Below are positions 20,381-31,204 of a DNA stretch of 64,000 bases, piece by piece. The notes below the pieces were generated by a model. The model was not told where the DNA came from and did not search any database. It saw only the letters and a program-made list of their open reading frames with translations. Position numbers and translations under genes: made by a program. Origin of the DNA: Nymphaea colorata (taxonomy: Eukaryota > Streptophyta > Magnoliopsida > Nymphaeales > Nymphaeaceae); assembly GCF_008831285.2 (NCBI RefSeq), contig NC_045148.1:20763002-20827001 (forward strand), read 5' to 3'. Each line of letters begins with the position of its first letter. The first letter of the stretch is position 1.

Positions 20381-22353
20381 CTCAATAAGTTGACATGCTT
20401 TCTAAACTAACTAACAAATAAATAAAGTGAATAGAAACAAATTAGTAAAGCAAATAGCAACAAAAAGGAAAAATTAATAAGAAACAAGTATGTGATTGAG
20501 TTAAGCAAAGATAAAAATCAATAATGCAAAAGAAACAAATCGTTATATATAAAATGAAAAATAGACAAAACAGTTTAAGAAAGCAAGGACAAAATTACAA
20601 ACAAAACTTATGACATTTTTTTTTTTAGGAGAAAGCAAACGAATAAGTTGAAGAAGCAAAAGTTAGAAACAGAAAGTGGGTTTAGTATAAACCTGGGCTT
20701 AATTGAGTCTGTTTAATTTTGGGCTTAAATGAGTTTTCGAGCTATAAATTTAGTAGAGAACCTTTCTCACCAATCTTAATTAGATCAAGTCTTTTGCTAA
20801 TGTAAAAAGTAAAATAAGGATCTCAATTGTACATATATTAAGTCTGATTTAAGATCCTTAGTTTGATGAACTATATTTATCAGTGTGGATCTTTTGTCAC
20901 ATCAACAAATGCTCACACCAACAAACGTTTACGACATCATGTCTATATAAATTAAAATGCGAAATAACCAAATACCCCTTATAGTTTAGAGATTTTGCCT
21001 CATTTTGTTTCATAAAAATAATTCGGCCTATACCCATAAGAAGCTGCTTACATCTTGCTTACTGTTTCATTCTCACCCAGTTTATTCGGAGTAATTCAAT
21101 CAGGTGGAGCAACAAACTTTTCATTGCTCCTTTTCTAAGCAAAGAACCAATTTTTTTCCCTCTAGGAACTAAAAGGAGAGCACATAGTTGGTAAATTCAT
21201 GACTAAGAGTCGGATCGGTTGAAGGCTGGGTTATGGGGTTAGAGAGTGGACTTGGCAACTCGGCTGGGTTATGTCATAAATTTTTATAGTGCATTTTTTG
21301 AATAATTAATAAATGAAAGACATAAGTCTGTTGAGACTTCATATTTGATTTTATCATCAAATAAAAGTGAATGACATGTAATATGAGTATTGTGTATATT
21401 TAGTAAAGTTTACTATATTTCACAATTCAAAAAATACAAACTTCAGTATTAACCGATGCACAATAAAAGAGAAAAGGTACTTAGTTGACAATCCCAGCAA
21501 ACTCGGCGGGCTTTGACTCGCAATGAAGGGACGATCCTAACTGACTTGACTCGCGATTCGGATTGGTAAGTGAACATCTTTCGTCTCTGTGGGCATAATC
21601 AAGCAGGGGACAAACTAACCACAGTTCAACCTTATCAAATTTAGGGTAAAACACAAAGTTAAATCATTGGTATGCGTAGTTTAGTTTCACACCCAGAAAA
21701 TGACATAATATTTTAAAGGAAGCAAAAGCAATTCATTGTGATATACAAAAGCATTTTAGAGTTCATTTTCCTCTTCTCCTCTGTTCTGCTTCACGTATCA
21801 CTGAAATGATAGAATTTCTGTCAAAAACCTCCTGATGTTAAGTATCTAACCACCAGCTATCGTCTGCCCTTCTTTAAATTCGACCGTTGCGCTACTTTGC
21901 AGTAGATACATGAACACCAACCTTTGTTTTTCATACTGAAAAACCATTTGGACCTGCATCCCACCTTTGTTTTTCAATTTCTCTTCAACGAATAATGCAT
22001 GCTGAGAAGCTTGATGGAGGCGTTGACTTAGGAAGTCTAATAAAATTTTCTTTCCCTTCCTGAGAATTATGACACAGATAGTTTCAAAAAGAACGCAGGA
22101 CAAAAGGCTGGTATTATAATACCTTTATCTTCTACTGGTCATCAATCTTCTGAAGATGGCTTTGAAGCTGTAGGTTGAGACAAAAGAAAATCTATATTAT
22201 TATTCATACTCACTGAAAAATTTCGAGCTGTGCAGCTTGTCCAAGAAGACATTATGTCATTTTCCATACACCCACTATGAGTAGCTGACAGAACAATGTC
22301 CTGCCTTGACCTTTGCTCTGCATCTAGTTTCCCATGGGTTCTTTGCAGATGCT
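20381..22353. other. TNL1-TNL2 spacer, no confident gene
   Basis: The spacer is AT-rich with A-rich stretches. A minus-strand ORF of about 85 codons near 21846-22103 has no recognisable family. Its lower end lies about 250 bp beyond the TNL2 stop, so it may belong to that gene's 3' region. Nothing else stands out. Confidence 0.5.
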
Positions 22354-22728
22354 TTAAAAGCTTTCCGCGTTCCCCATGTAGATTGTGGCTCCCAACATAG
22401 GGAAGCCATCTGTCCAGACATGCATTATGCTATACCTGTTTCCGATATGCGTCAGCATCTCATCGCCCTTGTCAAAGTTGCATATGCAATAGTCATCGAG
22501 TTCGAGATTAGGTTGACGTGTCGTCTGAAAAAGCAAAAGGCTGTCCACCATGACTTTGATATGAACAGCTATACCCCTCCTGCCCTTGAAGTCTCCAGTT
22601 ATTTGCAATCGAGGGTTGTTGCATCTGAACATTTTGGGAAGAACGAAAGATAGGCCTTGATCATTACACTGGTGAAGGCCCATAGTACCAGAAATTGTGA
22701 AGCGGGATAAGTATTCAAACTCCGCATC
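22354..22728 (-). CDS. TNL2 exon 5: C-JID domain
   Basis: 375 nt, 124 residues and stop. It is collinear with TNL1 exon 5 (LPKMFRCNNPRLQ, IKVMVDSLLLF, MLTHIGNRYSIMHVWTDGF). The acceptor is AATCAG|GATGCG. Confidence 0.88.
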   Translation of the reverse strand, partial: DAEFEYLSRFTISGTMGLHQCNDQGLSFVLPKMFRCNNPRLQITGDFKGRRGIAVHIKVMVDSLLLFQTTRQPNLELDDYCICNFDKGDEMLTHIGNRYSIMHVWTDGFPMLGATIYMGNAESF

Positions 22729-25700
22729 CTGATTCAGGTTCAGGCCATTAATCAGTAAGCGAAATTGTTCTCAGTTTTTGAAGAGGCAAGTAATGTTAGT
22801 ATGCAAAGCATTTGCCACATTGAATAAGAGGCTACCTTCAGTCTGTTCCTTAGAGCATGAGAAAGATTACTGCAGTTGTCCAATGTCAAGTCCTCCAAGG
22901 ATCTCAATTTTTCAAGGCCATGAACATCAATGAGCATTGCGCATCTATCAAGGTTTAGCACTCCCAAGGCCTTCAAGTTCGAAACATCAGAGATAATTGC
23001 TAAAGAAGAGCAACTCATTGCAAAAAGTTTTTCTAAGGAGGATGGAAGCTGAGGAATTGACAAAAGCCTTTCACAAAAGCTCAAAGTAAGGGTCTTCAGA
23101 AAAGAGAAGTTAGCCAAAGAAGGTAGAATGTAGAAATTACCGCGTGCCAAGTCCAATTCTTTCAATGAGGACAATTTACTAAAATCATTTCCATCTATCC
23201 CTTCTAGCCAGTTACAGCCACGGGCGCTCAAATTCTCCAATGAGCTGATTTGGAAAAAACTAGAAGGAACTGTGAGAAGCTCAAGGTTATTATCCATGTT
23301 TAAACGCCTCAAAGCAGTGAGCCTTCCAAAGCCTTCAGGGAGCTCTTTTATACCACCAGAGGATCCCACTTGTGCACCAATTGATAATTCGGCAAGATTT
23401 TTCAGAAGCCCAATCGAGGAAGGCAGAGATTTGATGCCATTACAACCATCTAATGATAATATCTCAAGTCTTTCCAAGGATCCAATTGAATCAGGCACCA
23501 CCTTGATTGCTGTATGATCAACATAAATCCGCCTCAGGCTCTTTGCGCTGCCAATAGAATGGGGCAAAGCTACAATACTACAACCTTCAGCATTTAGCGT
23601 AGAGAGGTTGGTCAAATGTCCAACGGATTCTGGTATTTTTTCCACTGTGCTGCCTTGCAATGTCAATTTCCTCAAAGCTTCCATGCTTGCTATCCATTCA
23701 GGAAGCTCTGTCAATGATCTGCACCCATCTAAAGATAGTAGAATGAGCTTCTTCAGCTGTTTCATGGAGTCAGGTAGTGCCTTTATTTTTGTCTGGTCAA
23801 GTATGAGATGTTTTAATGATTCCATATCTCCCAAATGTTTTGCCAATACTGAAACTTTGGAGCATCTGGAAAGGCTAAGTGTTTCAAGAGAACTCAGTTG
23901 ACAAATATTGTCAGGTAATTCCTTTAGTTGGTAGCAATCTCTCATACTCAAGTTAATCAAAGACTTAAGGCATCCAATGGATTCATGAACTTGGGCCAAC
24001 ATATGGCATCCATCGAGCATCAATTTTACTATGTGTGGAGTGCAAGAAAAATCTGGTGTAGCAGTAAGATGCATACAGTTCATGAGATTGAGCACCTTTA
24101 ATCTATCAAAGGCCTGTCAATGATGAAAATATCTAATAAGAAATAATATGATGCAAAGACATAACAAAGGTTGAAGCATTGATTCCCATTGGCAAAAGAA
24201 CTGATTTTTAACTAGGTGCACCTTGATCATCGACACGTTTTGGTTCCAAACTTCACTCATCATGCCGAAAGATATGTCCAGAACAACAACTTCCTGAAGA
24301 TTAAACTCAGGAGGCAATGACTTGAAAGGGCATCCTTTCCATTCCAACCATTTTACTTTGTTGAGAATGCAAGTGAGCTCACCAACAAAGTTTACATTCA
24401 CAATATGAAGCAGTCTGAGCCCGGACATTGCAGCAAAAGCCTTAGTTTCCAAATCTGTTAGGTTTTCCTTCCCAAGGTCAAGGACAATACCTTCAATGTT
24501 ACTCGTTCCCTGGAGACAAAACAGACGAAAGCTTCAGGCTTCAAGAAGACATATGGTTGTGACCATGATTCTATACGTGCAAACCAGTAACGATTACTAT
24601 GAGTTGCTTAAGAATTGGTCTACTGGAGAGATCCGTCACCCTGTCGTTTTACTTGGAACACATTATCAAGACCCGACAGTGACAAATTTGTCAAGGGCAT
24701 GTCTATGATCTCTAGGGCAAGTTGTGTAAAACACCAAATAACCTGGTCCACAGTTCTAATCTTGACACCACAAGCATCAAAATTTGTTTGCATTGAAATC
24801 ATTCCATATTTTCAATCGTTGGATTGGTCAGAGAAGCTCTTCTTTAAGACTCAAGATCAGATTGTGCAAGTAGAGAACAAATGAAGAAAGAAAAAGGAAA
24901 AAGAAAAAGTGGAAAAGCGGTTAGCCAGCTTACTTCTAGGTCATGTAACACTTCCAGTGTTTCGCAAGAATCCCAAAGCCTACTACGAAACCCAGGCCTC
25001 AAAGGGCCTTCTTCGACCACAATTTGTCTGCCCATATCTCGAAGTTGGTCGTGCATTTCAAACTCATCACCATTGTTAATTTTAATTAGAGACTTCAGCA
25101 ATAAAACTTTGAGACCAATGTATGGGAAGAAATCGGAATCTTTCCACATGTGGATCGCGTTTCCTTTGCCCTTTCCGATAAAAAAGCATGCTATATCGAG
25201 AAATATTTGCTTCTCATTCACGTCCAATCCATCATAACTTATCTTTAACCTTAAGTGAACATCTTTCGACTGATCCCTTTTCAATCGCACCACCAAGACC
25301 TCCCATTCTTTTGGGTCATTCTTGTCAAAGAAAAGAGACCCTAACACTTCAAGTGTAAGGGGAAGTCCACCCGTAACCCTTACCACTTTCCTGGATAAGT
25401 CCACAAATTTCTCAATTGGTTTGGCAGTTCCAAAGGCGTGGTAACTGAATAGCTGAAGCGATTCCCTCAGATTCAATTCTTCAAGCTGGTAGACCTCATC
25501 TTCTTCCAATCCTAGCAAGTTCAGTATGTGCTTATTTCTTGTCGTAATGATGATTCTGCTTCTTGGAGAAAACCAATTCCGTTCACCAGCCAATGCTTGA
25601 AGTTGGCTAATATCACTCACATCATCAAGGACAATAAGAACAGCCTTGCTGTGTATTCTTCTTTTGATGAGGTTGATCCCCTGAACATTATGTATGGATG

Positions 25701-27619
25701 CATATTTGTCTCTCAGAACCTCAGAGATCAGTTGCTTTTGCAGTGCGACGAGCCCACCAAATTTTTCTGACACATCTTTGATATTTGAAAAGAAGCAGCT
25801 AGCTTGATACCTGGAAGAAATTCTGTTGTAAACGGCCTTTGCGAGGGTTGTCTTCCCGACTCCCCCCATCCCAACGATGCCAACCATTCGAAGGCCAGGG
25901 GTTTCCACATCCAACAACTTCATCATATGTTTCACACGAGAATCAAGCCCAACAGGGTATTTCGCTACATCCAACGCCACCTTTTTCACTTTATCCAAAA
26001 CATCCTTCACAATCAACAGAATGATTTTACCTTCTTTCCTGCCAAAAGCAAAGAACCAGATGCAGAAACTATAAGGGCACTTGCAGTAAGAAAAGCAATG
26101 CAAGCAGAAAGCAAGAGCTACGAGAAAGCGAAAAATTTGCCGAGATAGAGATTGTTAATCCACAGAATAAAAGGCTTCAGTCCCTCTCCACAAATGTGAA
26201 GCCATTCAATTTCACGTCTTCACTCTTTGTAATGGACTGTCTCAACAATCAGAATCAATCTCTTCAGCCACTTAACGTACTTCCAACATCTAAATAGGCT
26301 CAGTCCGACATTCGGGCCTTCAACTAGGTGCACTTTTCGCAAATCCAACAGCTTCAATCAAAGTGCTTGTTTTTGCAAAAATTGAACCATATACAGTAGA
26401 TTTCACATGTTCGAAAACTGAGAGTGACATACAGTAAGTAATTTTCTGGCGTATAAATGACTTTTTATAAGCCAAAGGATTTCAAGCGGACAAAGTTTTA
26501 AGGCAATGTCTTTTAGATCTGTATGGTCAGATCAAAGACACTTTTGATATCATTAATTTTCAGGCGTGTAAGTCTTCTCAAACGTCAGGATTTAGCATTA
26601 AAACATATCAGCACCAGTGTCCGATACCATAAGCTACTTCATCAATGTGATAGACGAGTCATAAATTGTAGAGTGACCGTTTAAAACATACATCCCAGCT
26701 ACCTGTTCAATAGATATCCACCCAAGGCTCCAGTCGGATCTGACAATCTTCATTATCATTTGGTCAAAGAAAATGCAAGTTCAGGTAAACTATGTGAAAA
26801 ATTCGTCATATACATTGCAGTAAAATGCACTCCAAACGAATATTTAGTTGTGAGTGCGCTTTTCATGAAACTATTTTCATCGATGTGAACCTAAAAGCCT
26901 GCTGCCTCTCACTACAATGTTCCATTTTCAAAAAAAAAATTGAACATATTAGGAACGATTGTGTTTCGTTGATTTCCATTATATATCGAGTTCACTTACT
27001 ACAATGATAGGGGAATTTTCCTGAGATAAAAATGAAGTAAGTCATGCTCTCAATTACTTTGTTCTCAACCAAGTTTTTTTTCTTGCAAAGAAAGAAAGTG
27101 AAAAGAAAGAGAGGGTGTGTATAATGACTACCCATCAGCCTCGGTTTGCATATCGTATCCCTTAGTCTCCCCAACTTCTCTCAGAGCAGCCCTCCATCTC
27201 TCCACCATCTTCTCATCTAAGTCTTGGCTTTCTTCATGCTTCCTGAACGCGGTCTCGAAGGGGCCCTTCTGGTTCCTGACTTGCCGAGGCTCGACGTCGT
27301 AGAACACGGGAAGTATCAAGCGCCTACGTTCCACCATCTCCGCCACCTGCGTAAGGCGGAGCTTGGAATCCGCAAATCCCCTGGAGAAGATGGGCAGGAA
27401 GATATCCGACACCTCGATCTCCCTGAGCGCCGCCCCCGCCTTCTGATCCACCGCATCATCCAAACTCTTTTCCTGCTCCCCAAAGGAGGCACGCACACCT
27501 CTCTGCTTGAGGCCTGCGCAGAGACCTTCAGTGAAGCCATTAAGGAGGTCGCCTTCCCGAGTGAAGCTCAGGAAAACATCGAACTCGAACTGATCATGAA
27601 CACCACCGGCCGGCGTCAT
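22354..27619 (-). CDS. TNL2: intact TIR-NBS-LRR-C-JID resistance protein
   Basis: Five exons on the minus strand: 27619-27132 (TIR), 26038-24934 (NB-ARC), 24509-24222, 24113-22836 (LRR) and 22728-22354 (C-JID), encoding 1177 residues without interruption. The TIR (residues about 11-150) has FEFDVFLSF, PIFSRGFADS and LPVFYDVEP. P-loop GMGGVGKTT is at about 219-227; kinase-2 VLIVLDDVSD, GLPL, FLDIACFF and MHD (EMHDQLRDMG) are all intact. The catalytic TIR glutamate is replaced by Gln91 (codon 27347-27349, CAG). The first in-frame ATG after an upstream stop is 27619. No N-terminal anchor like that of TNL1 is visible, though an unseen 5' exon cannot be excluded. A role in pathogen recognition is inferred from the family. 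Confidence 0.92.
22836..24113 (-). CDS. TNL2 exon 4: leucine-rich repeats
   Basis: 1278 nt, 426 residues, collinear with TNL1 exon 4. Units such as LPDSMKQLKKLILLSLDGC and VPDSIGSLERLEILSLDGC recur about every 23 residues. The preceding 288-nt exon (24222-24509) begins GTSNIE and holds the first repeats. Confidence 0.92.
24934..26038 (-). CDS. TNL2 exon 2: NB-ARC domain
   Basis: 1105 nt, the same length as TNL1 exon 2 although each copy has one small indel offsetting the other (TNL1 has an extra residue near SIDSVSQG, TNL2 one near INNGDEF). The acceptor GGCAG|G is present once only. All nucleotide-switch motifs are intact. The donor is GAA|GTAAGC. Confidence 0.92.
27132..27619 (-). CDS. TNL2 exon 1: TIR domain lacking the catalytic Glu
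   Basis: 488 nt ending in a phase-2 GT donor (GG|GTAGTC), the same phase as TNL1. Aligned with TNL1, the segment SCLDEMAKMV becomes LRLTQVAEMV. Both the usual WCL/SCL cysteine and the catalytic Glu are replaced, while the flanking beta strand LPVFYDVEP is kept. The usual FRGEDTR stretch reads FTREGD. The TIR is clearly diverged compared with the well-conserved NB-ARC and LRR. Confidence 0.88.
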
Positions 27620-29480
27620 GGATGGTACAGAGGCTGCTCCCAAATCCGAGGAGCTTTGCACGCAACAGATTTATCACCTTCCCGGCCGTTTCCCGGCCAT
27701 TCACTCTCGCTGTTCCTTTTGCGACAGTATCGTTCCTACCTTTCTATCTTTTGTTCTTGAGAAGTCATGTTGAGGAATCTCTTGAATAGTTAGTTCACTT
27801 GGGAGCACCAAGGGATGGACTTGGAGAGCTCGAGCTGTGAACAGAACAGACCTGCCACCGCCGTTAATAGCAGCGCGTGACCCCCAAATACGAAGCTGAT
27901 CAGTTCACGTTGGCCGATATATCATCAATAAAGCACTAATTGAAGATCGTGATAACAGCATTGGTTAAACCCAATCGAAACTATAGGTTAAGAGAGCGAA
28001 TGGTTGCATTGAAGTTTTGAGATAAGTAATGCATGACTCATGTTTATGGGCGAATGTCATAAATGTTGACGTTCGTGAACCGAGTCATCATTTCATGGCT
28101 GACGATCCAGTTGAATCGGCCAAGAAGACTTAAAAAACTTTTATTTCTGAGAAAAACAAAAATGAAATCACAGTATTTGTTTAAAAAAGGTCTCCACATA
28201 AGATCTATCAATAGGAAGAATGCAGGAAAAGAAGAAGAAAAGAACGAGAGGGCGCTTTCACCTGAGCTCCGGTGGGGGCAAAAGGCCAAAGCGGTTAGGT
28301 GGTCTCTTTCTCGTGAGAATCGCGTGAGGGTGGGGGGAAGAGACACATTACCCTCTCCTCCTCCGGGTCGTTCAAACAAGAGCTTTGCACCCAGATTTGA
28401 CATCAATAACGCAAATGTCCTTTCCTCGAATCTTTTATGTAACGTTGTTATATGGCTATAGGAAAAAAAATTAATATCCATCCCTTAAGCAGCCATTTGG
28501 GTATGAATTTTCTGAAACACCACCATCTCCAAAAGCCTTCAACGGTTTCTTGCACAGTTAATTGAACATTAAATCTTTTTTTCTAAGTCAGAAAATTCCG
28601 GTTAAAGCGCATTAGATATTAAGTTTTAAATTAAAAGCCTATTTTATTGAAAAAGAGTAGCCAACTTTTTTCATGATATATTAAAAGTAAAATTGTAAAG
28701 AGGGCTTGTGGTGACTAGACTGCCAATTTGGTAAACTGGATGAGCTATTTAATGATACAAATAGTTTGTGCTACATTAATGTCGCAATAGTTTTATGAAT
28801 CTGTCCTAATCTTTAAAACAGATTCACAAAATAATAACAATTCTTCCTATTAGAATCAACACTTTCTTACAAACAGCATGGATTTAAGATCCACAGTGCT
28901 AAGAGGGATTTGAAAAGTAGACAAATAAAGCATATAAAAGAATAATTTAAAATAGTTGGAGGAATAGTTCAATGGGTTGCCAAAAACTTCCAAAGCGGCT
29001 ACAAAATAAAAATTTATTTTCCATTGACTGAATCTGGAACGACCGATTCGATTCGAGTCAATTTTGTAAGACTTGTTAATGACTTTGGGCTTCGCGTTAA
29101 AAAATTAGGTTGGATGAGGTAGGCACAAGCAACAACGAGTTTGCAACGTCTAGCGTTCGAATCTGATCGGTGGCGAATCCAATTGATCCGATGACCGATT
29201 CAGTTATTTTTCAATACTTAAAAATATTTGGTAATAAACTTTTATGCAAATTTTATTTACCTGTTTTTCTTGAAATGATTTCGATTAAATGTTCACAACG
29301 GATTCGATCGAATCGGTCAACCGATCCTCGATCTATGGGGCTTGTATCGGGTCGAACGAATCCACTGAACCGGTCTCCTTGGAAGACATGCTCGTTAGCT
29401 TGGACGGAAGGCAAGGACCGATTGGTAAAACGACATCACCAGGAGGCCATACTCTTGCCTGGCAGTCTTCCAGTCAGTCA
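27620..29480. other. Spacer upstream of TNL2 and of the GT14 gene
   Basis: The two genes are divergent, so this region should hold both promoters. I see no coding sequence with family resemblance. ORFs around 28044-28481 on both strands are mutual shadows. Confidence 0.5.
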
Positions 29481-29489
29481 GCTCCCGCG

Positions 29490-29753
29490 TCCTCTTCACC
29501 TTTCCCTTTTCTCTTTTCCCTCTCCGCAATAAATAGAAACGGACAGAAATTCGGACTCGCGGCACCTGATTTTTGCTCCTTCCCCACAGTTTTGAGTCCC
29601 GGAGTTTGGCCGCCCAGATCGAGATCCCCGTGCTTGCTCTTCTTAAGCTCACGATCGTCGGGGAGGTCGCAAAATTTGGGGGAATCATGAATTTTAGAGC
29701 AGGAACGACGGATGGGATTGTTCTCTTCTTTGAAAAGAGCAGAGCTCGAAGTT
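29490..29753 (+). other. Probable 5' UTR exon of the GT14 gene
   Basis: A CT-rich, leader-like stretch ends at GTT|GTAAGT (donor 29754). A pyrimidine-rich acceptor TTCCCTGTTAG|GG at 31167 lies 37 bp before the start codon. A leader intron of about 1.4 kb is therefore likely. The left limit is a guess, since the transcription start is not visible. Confidence 0.45.
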
Positions 29754-31204
29754 GTAAGTTGTTCTTTTTTGTTTTCTCTTGCTTCTAGCCTTCGATAAGG
29801 AAATAAAGGATAGGTTGTTGCCCTATGCGCTTTCCCTGTGATTGCGGAGTGATGTTTTTTAAAGTAATAGTTGAGTAATGGTTGAGAATTAAGCATTTGG
29901 TTGAGAATTAAGCATTAAATTGTGTTTGAAGAGGAATGGTGTGTTTTTTGGTTTATGGAAGGGCGACTGAAAGTTCGTGCGATTATTGAGCCAAAGATGA
30001 GACACTTGTGCTATTTTTTGTGTTTTTCATGTTTTTGCCTTTCGAAAGAGATAATATAACGTGGAATTGTTAAAACGCTTTCAGTTTAGAGTCTTTAGAC
30101 AATGTGGGACAAGTGCAGGATCGCATTTTTATTTTTCTGTATTTTGTGTCGTCAACATCCGAAAATAATGCCATGTGACTAGTGGATGAGAATTTATGTA
30201 AAATGGCGGATGAGGAGAGGCTTTTGTTCAGTATAATTAAGCAATCCAACGGAGAGCGAACAAATTTATTGTGTTCTTCGTTTCTCAAAATTAACGGTTA
30301 TTTATGTAGTCTTTTCTTGAAGAAGAATTTCCTGCTTTACTTTACCTGTAACTCTGTCAGAAACGTTCCCATGAAATAAAATTTTCCTTTACATAAAATT
30401 TAGTTGTTCGTCTTCTGATCCTTGATGCGAGCCTTTGGAGCTAACAACACATTCGCATTAAATCTTTTTATTTCCTTACGATCGTCATTTGTATTCTGTG
30501 ATTTCGAAGTATAATTTTGTGGAGAGGGTAATCACGTGCTTGCAGACATTTTTTTTGAAGTTCATTGCTTGATTTCAAGAATGTCATGTTTGTGACTGTT
30601 TTGGAAATTGCACTTAAGTTTTTTTTTTTTTTTCAAGAACATGAAATTAATAGAAATTTAAATTTAAATCAGTAATTAGTTCTCTGCTATAGAAAGGAAA
30701 AAAAAAATCTAACCGTTTGTGGCTAGACTTGAGGAAACTGGTATTGTTGTTTTTTAGTCTATAAGAAATTGTGGTTAAGTTTCATGTGAAGGACATGGGC
30801 TACTTTGGTAGTGTTAAAGAACAATCAGGTCGATTTCTAGGTTCAAGTTTGCTAGAGTAGTAAAGTTTGAAAAAATTTCATTAATTATTGTGAAGCTGGG
30901 ATTACTTTTGAAACCATGTCGGAACATTGTGCATTATGTGGTTCTTATGATGAACAATCTGCTTTAGTCTTTAATTTATGTTTTTCTGTACAGCATGAAA
31001 ACTGTCCACGTGGTTACTTTATTTGAGGAACTAGTTGATGATCGTATGGATACCTTTCTCGGAATATTTTCTTAATGGCTAACCTTTATGTTGTTTTGAC
31101 AAGGTTGCTCACGAAAACAAGGAATTGATAATTCTTTAGCATGATGCAGCTTTTTCTTCCCTGTTAGGGTATATCAATTGGATATAACTTCCTTCCACAA
31201 GAGA

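Noticed and set aside
22306-22653. Plus-strand ORF of 115 codons.
   Set aside because: It is the antisense shadow of the TNL2 C-JID exon; the same applies to plus ORFs over the LRR and NB-ARC exons (for example 8771, 9182, 11176, 23608, 25528).
27617-27661. A longer TNL2 N-terminus starting at 27661.
   Set aside because: That codon is GTG and follows an in-frame TAA closely; the first ATG is at 27619.
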